Shown here: in pieces, positions 25,570 through 38,100 of the stretch
How positions within the stretch are numbered: position 1 is the stretch's first letter
Layout: each line of letters begins with the position of its first letter
Assembly: GCF_000003815.2 (NCBI RefSeq)
Contig: NC_049983.1
Location: forward strand, 17,138,520 to 17,202,519
Length of the DNA: 64,000 nucleotides
Source of the DNA: Branchiostoma floridae
Taxonomy: Eukaryota > Chordata > Leptocardii > Amphioxiformes > Branchiostomatidae
Direction of reading: 5' to 3'
Position numbers and translations under genes: made by a program
Notes under the pieces: model-generated
Database searches by the model: none
What the model was told of the DNA's origin: nothing
What the model saw: only the letters and a program-made list of their open reading frames with translations

Positions 25570-26631
25570 ACCTCCATGAAAAAATGGAGGTATAGTTTTT
25601 GGTGTGTCTGTGTGTGTGTCTGTGTGTGTGTCTGTCTGTGTGTCCGCATATTTGTGGTCAGCATAACTCATGAAGAATTGGGTGGATTGGTTTCATACTC
25701 GGTGTGTTGGTAGTGTGTGATGAAAGCTGGAAATGATTAGATTTTGGGCCCCCTAGCGGCTCCCCTTGGTACTGCAGCGCAACTTCCGGTTTTGCTATCT
25801 TGGTGTTCTGAACATGCTATGGTCACGATTTTTCAGTATTAGATAGCTCTTGTGCTCAGGAAGAAATGACATAAGTTTGGGCCCCCTAGCGTCTAGTTAT
25901 GGGATAGCAGGGGCATTTTTGTCAAAAACTTCTGAAGAGGATAACTCAAGAAGGGAACAACGGATTTTCATCATTTTTGGTATGTAGGTACCTTAGACAA
26001 TGTTTTACAAGATAAGATACTAATTATGCAAAATAGGAGTACATTTGCATAATTAATGAGAATGTTCTATCATAGCAGTTTTTTCAATGTATCTCTTGTT
26101 CCAGACATGCTATGGTCTTGACATTTAGGTGGTAGATAGCTTTTAGCGCCATAAACAAGTGGGGCAAGTTTCAGCCCCCTAACATTTAATTGTGGAACTG
26201 CAGGGGTGTTTTTGTCAAGACACTCCAAAGAGGATAACTGCAGAAAGGAACAACGGATTGCCTGCATTTTAGGCATGCAGGTAGCTTAGGCAAAGATGTT
26301 CATAATGATATACATGTTATGCAAATGAGGACTTTATTTGCATAATTAATGAGGAAATTGTATAGTTCCATTGTTTTCAATAACTGGACCTCAATACATG
26401 TAACACATTGTTGATTATGATAGGTGGAATATAAGCAGATACCAAATATGGTAATTAACTTATTTGCATAATTTATGCAAAAATTGCAAAACCACTTTAT
26501 GATTAATAATGGGAATTTTATAATTGTGACATATGTACGTTATTCAATGATTAACAACACCATGCATAAATTATGTTAATGTTTTAGTCAATTGCATGGA
26601 ATTTACGAAAGCTCTAAATTTTCATGGAGGT
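25570..26631. mobile_element. 1.06-kb inverted-repeat element with TG-rich 5' tract
   Basis: It begins ACCTCCATGAAAA and ends with the exact inverse TTTTCATGGAGGT. Near the left end is an interrupted (TG)n/TCTG tract (25600-25645), followed by about 900 bp with repeated 'gggccccctagcg', 'aactcatgaagaa' and 'tgcataattaatgag' motifs. There is no transposase. A fragment sharing 'gaatgattagattttgg' and 'ccccctag' lies at about 63700-63740 in an EGF-gene intron, so the family is dispersed. Confidence 0.65.
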
Positions 26632-29600
26632 ATGAGGTCGCCGAACTCTAGTTCTCTAGAAGCAATGGAAAACATTGTTGTTGTTTTTTTTTCTTTTAAC
26701 AATTGATGTGCAATTGATTTTTGTTGATGAACCATCAATATTCAAAATTATATGCAATGGTAGACAATGTATGTTGTGCAGGTTTGGTAGGAACTAGCAT
26801 ACATGTAGGTTTTTTTATTCAACTTCTGTAAAAGCATATCACATGGTAAGTCAAAAAGAACGTTTTCAATTTACAACTGTTTTATTTATTATGGTACATT
26901 TTACTTTGCAACAATCTGATCTTTTGTAGAATTAGATACATGTAATTTAGATTTTTGTTTGTTTCCTCAATCCAAATAGATGGTGAAATTATGAAGGTCA
27001 CTAAGACATGTACTGTATGGTCATTTACCATAAGGAACCTTGGTCTTATATATATTATAGAATTTAATGAAGTTATTCAATGCTGTTGTCTACTTCAAAT
27101 GCATACTTTCTTTGTATACTTTTTCACATACGTAAGGTTAAAGGTGACAGCCCTTAACTTGTAAACAGTTCTTGTCAAGACCATGGATAATACATGTCCA
27201 TACATGTTTTTGTTGATGTCTCATCAGAGGCCTTCACCTTTAACATGTTACCCAAAGCGCTTGCACAACTATAACTGTGAATTGGCTTATTGTACCAGTC
27301 AAACCACATCAGCAGCCATTTTTCCAACCTTGTTGAATACAAGTAGGTCAAAGCACATGAAGGAAAAATATTACCAATTCTCAATTCAGACTTTGATGTT
27401 ATATTTCTTACCTGGATGTCTAACCTTCATAAACGTATTAATCCAGACTTATTTCTCAAGGGTACAGCAATGCCTTTTAAGACGCCACCAATAAGCTGTT
27501 TGAACTGTGCATATGCAAGGTCAAAGGTGTGTAAACAGGACCTTCACAGGGACCTTCAACTTTCACCTACTACCCGCAACGCACCATACAGCGCATTCGC
27601 ACTGTAAACCATGAACCGGCTTATGACAACTGTCAAAGCACAGCTGTCGTTCTTCCAACCTTATGAAGAACTTTATGTTACTCCTTTCTTCTCAATTCAG
27701 ACGAATTTCTCCAGGATTCATCGCTGAATGCAAGTGAACCTGTACGTGTGATGACTTATTTAGGTTTACATATTGCTTGAGGAGAGCCAGCAGTGTTAGC
27801 ATATCAAAGGACTCTGTCATCATTATTCTTCAGATCTTCCACCCCGGCGTATTTGCTCGCCAATCTAAACAGTAGATTCCCCCCTGTGACCTTTATGGCG
27901 CACAAAACGGAAGGAAAAGGCTTATTTACAGGAGGAATTTCTTGCGAGAATTAATATGATTCACGTCCTGCAGATAACCAGATTGTACGTCCTTGATATT
28001 TACGCTTGTCGCCCACACGGTTTTTAACTAAAGGTTGTCGAACTCTCAGCCTGAGTAATGGGTCCCAAGTGTTTTCAAGGGTGCGTGGATGTTACCTTTA
28101 ACACACATAACGGTACAAGTACTAGCAACATACTGGGGACTGCTGACTAGCAGTCTCTGCCAGACTCCCGGCTGGTCTAATAGTAATAGGGGATTTAGGA
28201 CAAGTTAGGAATAAAAGTCTAATAGGAGTGAACTGACCGGCCGGCTGATAGCTGCAAAAGACTGGTTGAAAACCCATAGCAACCTATTTGGCCCAATTTT
28301 TCTCCTTTTTAATCCAGCTGATACGTCTGCCTGGAGACTCCTTGTAGGCCGCCATACAGCCAAGTTTTGTCGTAAAATTTTTAAGCTGATTGTGACAGAA
28401 CCAACCACAGTCAAGGATCGAAGGAAGCCTTTTCCGTTACAAGAATGCTGAATTTCTCCTCTACGAAATGTGTGTAACTAGTCCAAAGGCGGTTGAGAAA
28501 ATTGACCCGCCCTGAAATGAGTACCACGGCACAGTTGCAAGACAATTAACAAGAAAATCCAGAAAACGATCACATTTCAGTCGCTTGACTCTCTGAAATG
28601 AAGACCGTTTGTTTGAACCCCAAATTGTATCAGCTGCAATTGTTCAGCACCAAGGCCAAGGTCACTTCCACGACTTTGTGAGGTTGCATTGCGTTAATGT
28701 TGGGATCCGATCACATTTAATGATTTGTGCATATATTCAAGGAGGTTACATTACCTCCTTGGTATTTTCAAGTCGACCGGAAAAGGACGTCTTTGGCCGT
28801 GAACTTTACTGAAGACAAAATGAGGTCAATACAGCACTCACGCGGACTGGAATATATGCGTATGAGGTGTGTATATGATGCGCACGTGCGACTTCGTTTG
28901 AAAAAAGTCAATACGGACCTCCTGTTGACTTGATATACACGCTCGTGTGACAGCACCTTTAGCGAGCGCTAGCTGCCACATCGTACAAAGGACTATCGCA
29001 ACCCCTGGTTCTACTCTCCCGATAGCCACGGTCCCATTTAAGTGACCCATTTACCCAATGGGAGTAGGTGGATAACAGAGTTTTGATAGATCTTAATAGT
29101 ATTGGGGGATTGTTAGACGATCAACACACGTTTTTCCTGAGTGACCTTTCGTCGTCATTTCAATCTCCTCTGTGCGTGGGACGCACGTCAACATGTATGT
29201 GAAGAGGACAAAATCCTTGGCATTTTATTCAACAAGCAGTAGGGTATAACATCCGACCCGATTGTAAATATTTGTCTTTTTCCGTTTATCATTTGGTGTC
29301 TGTTCGTTGTTCGTATATGAAATAAAATGGCATTTTAAAACTATTGGTCTTGTCTGTGTTGTGCATATACATATATGAGCATCTTGGTTTAGTTAACGCC
29401 AGCAAAGTAGGGAGAACATTTGAAAATCGACAAGATGTTCTTTGCGAGATGTAGAAATTGAAAACAAAGTTATTTTAAGAACCTCAGACTAAAAAAAAAC
29501 AGATAAAAAAGACATATAGGGGTGATGATTAGTCAAAGTCAAAGTAAATTCGAGGCATATTTGAGGGCAGGGCAAATGAAGATTCCCCCAAGAAACTTCT

Positions 29601-31080
29601 TGTCATTCTAAGACTGTTATTGTGACTGAAATGTGCATGATCACACATGTATCTTGCGTTCCCATCGTTGTTTCCATCTCAGAGCTCTAGTCAGCGGCTT
29701 TGTGTGGACCCAGGTTCATGCACAGTGGGGTTCCCATCCCATCTGTCGAAAATTGTTTACATTTCCTTCGTTCGCCGGAGGAAAACCTAGAAACTACAAA
29801 CTGCAGGAGTCCTTCAGAAACGCCAAAGTACTTTGCAAAAGCAAACTAAACACCGGTAAGTGTTAGTCAAAGAAACTCTGACGTATTTACTGTGACATAG
29901 GAAATTTTGGGTGCAATGTCTCAGCGGGTGGTGCCAATGTTGCACGTTGTTTGGGATAAGTCTATGTTTCGGTGTATGTATATACGTATTGGAATAGATT
30001 TGAACTTGAGGAAAATCGCAAGTACAAAACTGCTGATAAATGTGACCATGAGCAACGAAATATATACTTCAACGGCAAGATGGCATTTACATAGGTCAGT
30101 ACGTCTCTCCTTCGACTTGATACTGACATGGTTGTTGTTATTTTTTTTTAATGGCCAGAAAGTATGTCAAAGGGACCAATGAAAGACAAGAAACACGAGC
30201 AGCAGGATATGAAAAGGCAAAGGCTATTTTTTCTTTCTTTTCGTTCTTTGGATCTTCTGTTTTTCAAACTCGGTGACATTTAGTACAAGCTTGTTCGTAC
30301 GTACGTACAAACGTACGTTCATACACACTTGTGACAACATGTGACGTACGTTTAACACGAAAAAGCACTGCAGGACGTTTGGAAATATTGACTCTCCAAT
30401 GCATGTGTAGTTTAAGTCCACGTGCACGAACGATTCCTCCAGACAAAAATCACAAAGAGTCCCGACAACACTTAAGAGGCGGAGAGAGCTTCGTGAGTCT
30501 CTTTGCTCTGTGCAGGACGTCATCAGTAATGGGTGGTGAGTAACGGGAGTTGTGAAGTGTCTGAGTCATGGAGATGGATTAGGAGGGGGTGTGTGATGGG
30601 CGTCTCCCCCTTCTTCCGCCTTCTCAAAGAAATCAAAGATAGATTGGGATAAGCGCCTGTCGATGTTGTTTCTGTCGTGCAAATGATCATCTCTTTATCC
30701 TGCGTCTTGACTGGTACACGATTTGGAGTTCAATTTTGTTTTGGTTGATCCTTACATGAAGAATTCCCTTGGGCCTTTGCGAACAAAGATACATTTGGGT
30801 TAATTGTTTCTTGGCCTTTGCATCTTGAGTGTCTTAGACTCAGACGAAGTCAGGTCTTCTCTCATAGATCATTTCTTTTGCCACTATAAATATCAACTTT
30901 CATTTATGACCAGGTTCTCAGGAACTTTATTGGTTTGGTCACACCGATCTAGCAAAGGACATCTAGTCGAGTGTCCATCTGGATACACAACGATAGGCGT
31001 AGAGCATTCAGAAACCTGAAAAGTGCAGTAATGGGTCGGCAAACATCATTAGTTGTATGGTCCATCTCCGGTACAGGGGG
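26632..31080. other. Long non-coding stretch, no gene recognised
   Basis: Open frames here are short and lack motifs. At 27200-27310 and 27530-27625 there are two diverged copies of a dispersed repeat (family E: CTTCACCTTTnAC..., ending near 'gaattggcttattg'). A possible donor (GGTAAGTG) ends an open segment near 29855, and an AATAAA with downstream T-rich DNA lies at about 29322. An unrecognised non-coding transcript is possible but unsupported. ACGTACGT repeats lie at 30296-30360. Confidence 0.45.
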
Positions 31081-31082
31081 TC

Positions 31083-31168
31083 ACCAATGACGTGGGCGGG
31101 GAGGATGACTCCGCTTCCCGCTAGCTGAGAGGATATTTAAACGCTCCGGGTTTCTCTCCTGGCACCAA
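31083..31168 (+). promoter_or_regulatory. CCAAT / CRE / GC-box / TATA promoter of the peptide gene
   Basis: In order: CCAAT (31083-31087), TGACGTGG as a CRE-like half site (31088-31095), GGGCGGGG (31094-31101) and ATATTTAAA as a TATA box (31133-31141). A start site around 31163-31170 would fit. The 5' exon then runs to a donor at 31316 (CAAG|GTGAGT) and is non-coding. This layout, a CRE close to a TATA box, is common for cAMP-responsive peptide-hormone genes. The assignment to the downstream coding exons is inference from strand and spacing. Confidence 0.6.
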
Positions 31169-31987
31169 ACGGTCTCCAAGGAAAGCCAGAAGCTCTCACC
31201 CGCTCCAATAGTTCCCTCGGTAAAGACTGTAGCTTTGTATCCACGGATAGCGCGGGAGTTAAACAAGTTCATCAGCTGCTACGTCGCACAATTCGTACAG
31301 TTCCTGTTTTTACAAGGTGAGTTACTTTGGGGTCCAATTTAGATCAGGGGCAATTTCCTAGACTATGTAAAATGGTTAAGGCATAAATTATGCCACAGTA
31401 TCTGCCCAGAACTAGTCTAGAACTACGTGAGGCATATCTGTGAATATGTATTCTGTGTGCATGTTCGTGCGCCAAATGCTAAGAATATTCACCAATTAAC
31501 CAATTAAGAACTACACGTGGACAGGACGACTTTGGTATATTGTGCGTATTGTTATTACCGAGGTCTAGTTCGAAACTGACGATCGATATCGATGTTTTTA
31601 AAACTTTTCATTCCTGTCACCTCTGAGCAAGAACCAAATTTTCAAAGATTCTCTCAAATCATTTTTTAAAGACGCGGCACTAGCTGTGCCAGCAGGATGT
31701 ACAGGTAGGGAAGGGAAGGCACCAGATACCTAGAGTGATGTACACATAGAGGGCCGGAAGACAAAGCCAACATATGCATGTCTTTGACAATATTGGTTCA
31801 CAGGCCGAGGCTCTAACAATCGCCTAATCAAATGTTTAACTGCGAGGTATTCAAAAGAACCCAACATACTTACCGAGAAAGGTGGCTCAGCATAGGGCAG
31901 GGAGTCAAAATGTACAACAGACGTGCGCCTTGGTGAGGAGTCACAAATGCACAAATAACAAGAGATTGTACTTCTAAGCCCCGGTCC

Positions 31988-32127
31988 TAATCTCCAAGCA
32001 GATCCTATGATGCCATAAGATAGCATCAAAGCTAGCCAAGGAGTATAGCCGACTAAAGGAGTCAAACGGGCACCTACGTTAAGTTTGATACTATACATTA
32101 CGCCACCGTGGATCTGGTTGGAGATTA
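31988..32127. mobile_element. 140-bp TAATCTCC-family MITE with exact 9-bp target duplication
   Basis: It begins TAATCTCCAAGCAGATCCTA and ends in ...TTGGAGATTA. Both flanks read CCCCGGTCC (31979-31987 and 32128-32136), an exact 9-bp duplication. It lies in the 5' intron of the peptide-precursor gene, about 100 bp before the coding exon. Confidence 0.88.
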
Positions 32128-32236
32128 CCCCGGTCCCACGTAGGGGCGATGGTCACATTTACTTTTGTTCATTGTTGTATTAAGAGTGGCTTCGTTTACG
32201 AATTATGTCTGTCGTCTTTTTTCTCAGTAGATCCAC

Positions 32237-33386
32237 ATGTCACAAATGGGAGCCCTAAAAACCATCGCCACCGCCGTCTGCCTGTCCGCCATCTTGATCC
32301 TCCTCATCAAGCCTGCCATTGCCGGCAGCAGCTTCACCACCAACCCCGACATCTTCGAGGAGGACCCGAGCCGGCGCACCCTGCCGCCCCTGGCGGACTG
32401 GGAGACCGCCATAGCCGACCTGGTGTCCCGCTACCGGCACTTGATCCTGGAGATCCTCGGCGACACGTCCAGCAGCCCCGCCACACAGGAGAGAAGATCC
32501 ACGGTAGCTCCGAGTGCAGCTGCCGCCGCTGCATCCGAAACAGAAATGTCACATAGTAAGTGTCACTGACGAAGGATAGTGGATTCTATCCGAAACGTCT
32601 GACCGTTTCCAAAACCATATCCAGTTGCTTGAGTAACTACTTTTTGGCGTATCTTATTACCTGGATGTCTAACCTGCATCGACGCGTCACAAAGTAAGCT
32701 GTTAGCTCCAGCAAGTATTTTCTTCGATCTCAATGTGGATGCAAAGAACCGGCTCAGTCTTACTGTTTTGGGTGAGATTTTTTAAACATTTAGTACAGCT
32801 TACATTCTGGGACTCTTTACTCTATCCTACAGTAAAGGTGCAGCTACGATACAGATGTGCTACATGTTGCGAAACACACGTAATAGACTGACACTGAGCC
32901 GGATCATTACGTCTGCTTCTACTTCTAGAAGACATTTTCTGTACCAAAAAGACTTGCATAGTTCTTTGAGAATGTTTTTTATTGCATTTCACATATAATT
33001 GTATATTCTTTGTCTATGAATTCTGGACATTTTATTCACAAGATATACGACTTAATGTTGGATATTTGGTATACAGATCTACTGAGTATATGGGACAGAT
33101 GGGAGATCTCCTTTTGATTTATACTATTTTTGCTGGCATTATTGTACACATTTCGACAAACTTTCGGGAAGAAAAGTTTTTGAAATGGGTGCTACAAAAT
33201 TGTACTGAGATTAGACCTAGAATTTAGTACAGTTTTCACATTTTTTCAGGTCAACTCCGGAATGTGGTAAACAGGTACCGTCAGCTCATCCTGGGGTTTT
33301 TACGGCGGGAGGAGGCAACAGACAGGGCAGCCCAACACAACGTCAGCCGGCCGCCCACGGCTACTGGGACGACGGGAGAACAATGA
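32237..33386 (+). CDS. Secreted peptide-like precursor with duplicated R-Y-R-x-L-I-L helix, 151 aa
   Basis: Coding exons are 32237-32555 and 33250-33386; the stop TGA is at 33384-33386. Exon 1 of the CDS follows an acceptor at 32227 (TTCTCAG), and the phase-1 junction A|GT gives Ser107. Residues 1-29 form a signal peptide (hydrophobic core A-V-C-L-S-A-I-L-I-L-L-I, then K-P-A-I-A before G-S-S). An S-R-R site near residue 47 and an E-R-R site near 87 could release a helical peptide of about 38 residues. Its core V-S-R-Y-R-H-L-I-L-E-I-L (63-74) recurs after the intron as V-N-R-Y-R-Q-L-I-L-G-F-L (113-124), followed by R-R. Codons differ between the copies while residues are kept, which argues for real coding. 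There are no Cys pairs and no G-K-R amidation site. I do not recognise the family; a faint likeness to the neuropeptide Y helix (R-H-x-I-x-x-I) is not enough to name it. Lipid-binding small apolipoprotein-like proteins are an alternative. Confidence 0.65.
32559..32700 (-). repeat. Family D dispersed repeat starting inside a splice donor
   Basis: Sequence from AGTGTCACTGACGAAGGATA onward matches, in reverse, the copies near 35371-35481 and 36537-36625 ('cagtgacact', 'catccac', 'ggtcagacgtttc', 'caactggatatg'). The similarity begins at 32559, while the donor GTAAGT of the peptide-gene coding exon is at 32556-32561. The last three donor bases therefore lie in the repeat. Confidence 0.7.
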
Positions 33387-33640
33387 TGGTACGTACAGCA
33401 ATTTTTTTACATACAGGAGTTAAGCCTATCTCATGGGAGTCTGCCTATTGCAACTAGAGAATACGTCAAACATTCTTTGTTCTTTAATATTGCTCTGTTT
33501 TTTCTCCTCTACAGAATGCCGCCTATGACTGAGCTGAAACTTCGTGATCTGAGAACAGCAAGAAGACCGGAGAATATTCCCCCCAAAACGGACATGTTGG
33601 CAAGCTGTAAACAGGAGATTGTTATTGAAGATATCGTTGA

Positions 33641-33646
33641 AATAAA
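33641..33646 (+). terminator. Polyadenylation signal of the peptide-precursor gene
   Basis: AATAAA lies in a third, non-coding exon whose acceptor is at 33514 (CTCTACAG). That exon is joined from the donor at 33388 (ATG|GTACGT), two bases after the stop codon. Cleavage about 15-25 nt downstream would end the transcript near 33665. Confidence 0.6.
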
Positions 33647-33699
33647 ATTCTTGCAATGCTTTTCGATTTGATCTAAAAAAATTGAGCTTTCTAACGCTA

Positions 33700-34618
33700 T
33701 TTTTGTCATTTAATCAAGACAGATATTGGCCTGTATTCTTCAATAACATGTCATTTTCACTTTCTCGATTATTCAGCCCCACCTAGTCAAATATAAGATT
33801 GAATATAAGAAAGAACTTGGAAGGCCATTGTCAACTTCATACATGTATCTTATGTTAGGATAATGACTGAACATCTCAACTGAGGTGAACCATGACGCGT
33901 TTCTAGTGTAAGTTTAAAGGGAACTTAAGAAATAAAAACTACTCCAGCACACGAGGTGTCCTTTCTTCTTTGGATGATCAGAATGCTAAATACATAAAAT
34001 TCCTGGAACTTTTCCTGCTTTTGCACGATAAAGGTTAAGTACAATGCATGCGATTATAAAGGATGAAACATTGACATTTTTATGTAAATGCCTTGCCTTA
34101 TAATCAGAACAGTGTATTTTAAAGGTAATTGTGTAACATCAGGACAACAAACACTTCCATTTTTGACCTTACAGCTTCAAAGGGTGCATCCATACAACAC
34201 ATTCTAATGTCCAACCAAACAACAGCAAGGAGTTTTAACTTATTGTACTAATGGCAACTTCACATATTCATTTGTCTTTTTTCTTTATTCGTCGATGAGT
34301 TTTACTGAACAGCCCAGGCCAAACAAATTTCATTGGAGACCTTCTTGGCTTATTTTTTTACTTATCATTACTTTACAACAAAAAATCTCCCACAATTTCA
34401 GAAGATAACTCATCGTTAAAAAAAGTTGTTGAAAAAAAGACAAACTTAAATTTCTAATCCCAAAAGAGAATCTTGAATTCTGTTTCCTACATTTGACTGG
34501 AATTGTTCTGTAAACTTCATGATTGCCATACATGTATGTGCATTACTATGTTGAGGTAGACAATATAACACCCTTGCTTATCAAAGACAGCAACTTCATG
34601 ATCAGTTACACATGACCA
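33700..34618. other. Non-coding stretch, nothing recognised
   Basis: AT-rich DNA between the peptide-precursor gene and the minisatellite. No motif was found on either strand. Confidence 0.5.
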
Positions 34619-34935
34619 TGTTTGCAGCATACATACTGCCAACTACCTACATGTATATGTACTGTCAACTACATACATGTACCGCCCACTACATACATGT
34701 ACTGTTAACTGCATATATGTACTATCAACTACATATTATGTACTGTCAAGAAGATACATGTACTGTGATCTACATACACATATGTACTGTTAACTGCATA
34801 CATGTCTACAAACTACATCATATGTACTGTCCACTATATGTCATGTATTGTGATCGACATACATGTACTGTGATCTACATATATGTACTTTTAACAGCAA
34901 GTGTTTGTGTCAACTACATGTACTTTCTGTCAGCT
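34619..34935. repeat. Minisatellite, about 14-15 units of 20-22 bp
   Basis: Degenerate tandem units of the form TGTACTGTCAACTACATACA run through the block. The units vary at several positions and in length. A 124-codon open frame on the plus strand is just this repeat read through and is not a gene. It lies between the 3' ends of the peptide gene and TATDN2. Confidence 0.85.
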
Positions 34936-35198
34936 GTCTTCATCAACAATGTCCATGGTGAGCAGTCATTTCAACACCAGGAATAACTCTTCTTTGGTTC
35001 CATTCAAACTCTTTCATAGCACTTCAGGTGTATGGCTTTAACCTTAACTACTCTTAAGGATATCTTCATGCATCACACAGAAAGTGGAACATCAATAGAT
35101 ATATCTTAGAGCGCTCTGTACGAAAACTATGCCAATACTTATTTTCCCTGCCAACCACAGCGTAAAACAATATCGTGTTTGTGCCAAGAGCAACTATA

Positions 35199-38100
35199 CT
35201 AGATGCCGTACACAGTTCGGGTGTTTTCTCGGACTTGCATGAGAACCTCGCTCAACGGAATGGCCTTCAGTTCAGCTATCTTCTCTGCAACGCACACCGC
35301 CATGGCTGGGTGGGAGCAGGCGACCTTGCCTTGAGGAATCTGCAACAAAGGCAAGGTTTCTTGATGAAGATTAGACATCCAGGTAATAAGAGGCCAGAAA
35401 GCAGGAACTCAAGCAACTGGGTATGATTGTGGATACAGTCAGATGTTTCAGACAGCCATCTGGCATCTTTCTTCAGTGACACTGGAGAAATCTTGCTGGA
35501 GAGAGTTTTTATATCCTAGCTGTGAATTGATGTGCAAAAGAGATCTAGTTGTAGAACAGGTTTATCCTATGAATCATCATGCAAAGAGGGGAAGACGACA
35601 AATTTGTAGTACTCGAAGGGAAACAAGGGTAAGACAAGTTAAGACTAAGTCAATGGAAATGAGTTAAGAAAGGCGAGGTTTAACTTGCAGCCTGCTAAGG
35701 TAGACACGTGACACAAAATTTGAGTTGGTTATGTGGTTAGCCAGTAGGGAGAAGGTTAAACAATCCCAATGACAGAAGCATACATTTATTACACATAAAC
35801 ATTGTTGTATGTGTTTTAAAGGTTGAAGTGAGTACTCATGAACTCAGATTAGTATATAGTGATCTGACTGACAAACCATCTTCAGGTGGTAGCAATCTAC
35901 CCATTGATTCAATTCTTAGATCCCAACCTACCCACTGGCCATTTACAGGAAGCTGGAAGAGCTTATAGTTATTCAGATGACACATAACAATATCCAGTCC
36001 CACGTTTGAGGGGAGACACACTATAAGAGCATTTAAGACCACACTTCTTGAAAAATAGGTGTTTGATGGCTCAAAAGAATCTGCTTCTTATGTAACAGTG
36101 GGGTTCAAGGACTGCTAAACTGAAGATGCCATATGGCTTAACCCTTTTGGCCAAATGGTTTGCACGTTGGATTTGTGATCTGCCGGCCCGGGTCGATCCC
36201 AGGTGTCGGGATGTTATGCACAAGAAAATCTGTCTCTTAAGCTTACACTGTGTGTCAAACCATACAGCACAGTTAATAGTTTATCTGATTCAGATTTAAA
36301 TGGTGTCAGAACCAAAATAGCAAAGGAACAGCTGCAGTACTGACCTGCCTAGGTACAAAGTAGGGGGCGTCTGTCTCCAGAAGGAGCCTGTCAAGTGGGA
36401 TACGTCGCACGGCATCCTGAAGCGCTCGCGTGGTCGGGAAGGTCACGAGCGCAGTGATGCCCAGGTACATGTTGGGGTACCTGCAACAAAAAAAAAGGAA
36501 TGAGCACTCAAAAAAATAATAAGTAATATTTTAAGCCAAAAAAAGCAGTCACTCAAGCAACTGGATATGATTTGGAAACGGTCAGACGTTTCAGATAGCA
36601 TCCACCATCTTTCATCAGTGACACTGATGTGATCTGGGAGAAACTGGTCTTTTTTCCCTAACTACCATGAATGCAAAAAAGGTGAAGACAATTTGGGGGG
36701 TCCAATAGGAAACAAGGTAAGTCAAAGTCAGGCTGTCTAACTTTCGTAGACAGAAGTAATATTTTGTTACGATTTTCCTGTTACGTCAGACTGTGGCGAA
36801 TCCTGAGGCAATACGACTCGCCAAATAGCAATTACTCAAGCAGCTTGACATGATATTGGAAATGGTCATATGTTTTAGCTAGCATCCGGATCCACTAACT
36901 TTTGTCAGTGACTTGTCTGTCAATGAACAGATTTCCACAATCATATCCAGTTGCTTGAGTAATTGCTATTTGCCATTTTTCTGTCATATTTGCAATACAT
37001 ATCTCTCATTTGCAAATTCAACTCATATCTTAAACAGAAGTTCGACAAGAACTCATTTGCCAGCAAAAACAAAAACTGTTTTCTGTTTGTGAATGTGTGA
37101 TGTCATGCTTTCACAGAGAAGAGGTCACAGCAAACACAAAAATGCTGTAAATATAATGAACTGTAACCAAACACTTCAGGAAGTAATGGTTGAATAGTAC
37201 ACTCACTCTTCCATCCACCTCTGGGCGACGGCGAAGCTCTCAGTGAAGCAGTGGCGATGGATGATGTAATCGCGCGGCACCAGGTCCTGCATAATCTCAA
37301 ACATCTCGTCATCTGCCTGGCGACAGTGGAGCACCAGCGGCTTCTTTACCTGCATTGCAAGGTGCAGCTGCAAGGGGGCAGTGCAACGCTGTTACCAATA
37401 TCAGTCTTAAGAATCTTAAAAGGCACAAAGAAAGCTGCAACAATAAATTTTTGCAGTACATTTAATTAATTAGTTACATTGTTTAGATTTTGAAATATAA
37501 AAAAAAATCAGATGCTAAGACTTTCATCAGTCACCAAAAATTGCAATTTCAATGCATTCTTTTAAGGTAAAACATGAATCATGCTTTAGACAAAAACTTT
37601 TGTGGCCATAAAACCTTAACTCAAACCTTTCAAAGTCTTAGTTGAACTTGGGTAACAAATCTCATGGGTCATCTCACCTGTCTTATGAACACCTCTTTCT
37701 GAATGCTGGGCGGAGAAAAGTCCTTGGAATTGTCCAGTCCGATCTCCCCAAACGCTATCGCCTTCTCGTGCTTCAAGCAGTTCAGTAGGTTCTGCTCATT
37801 GACCATGTTGTACAGCTTAGCACTGTGGGGATGGCATCCAAACGCACCCCAAACGTTATCATTCTCCTGGAGCAGTCTTCTCCAGAAACCGTCCGGCACC
37901 CACGACTTAGGATCGCAGAACACGGCCACGCAGCCCTCAAAGCTGGCTGGAAAGTTCGCCTTGCTCATGAACGCTTGGAAGGATTCTCGGAACGACATCC
38001 TTTCGAACAGATAGTCTATGTGGCAGTGGGAGTCGACGTAACCCGCGTCTTTCACGCCGACCTGCCAGACGTACGACACCTCTAGCAAGGACGGCCAGCT

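Noticed and set aside
32324-32350. G-S-S-F after the signal peptide of the 151-aa precursor, like the first residues of ghrelin
   Set aside because: Only four residues match; the rest of the precursor, including the helix duplication, has no ghrelin or motilin character.
33250-33390. Second open frame through exon 2 of the secreted gene
   Set aside because: It is open to the donor, but only the other frame fits the phase-1 junction and repeats the R-Y-R-x-L-I-L helix.
34612-34986. 124-codon frame rich in Tyr, Thr, Cys and His
   Set aside because: It is the minisatellite read through; composition simply mirrors the TGTACTGTCAACTACATACA unit.
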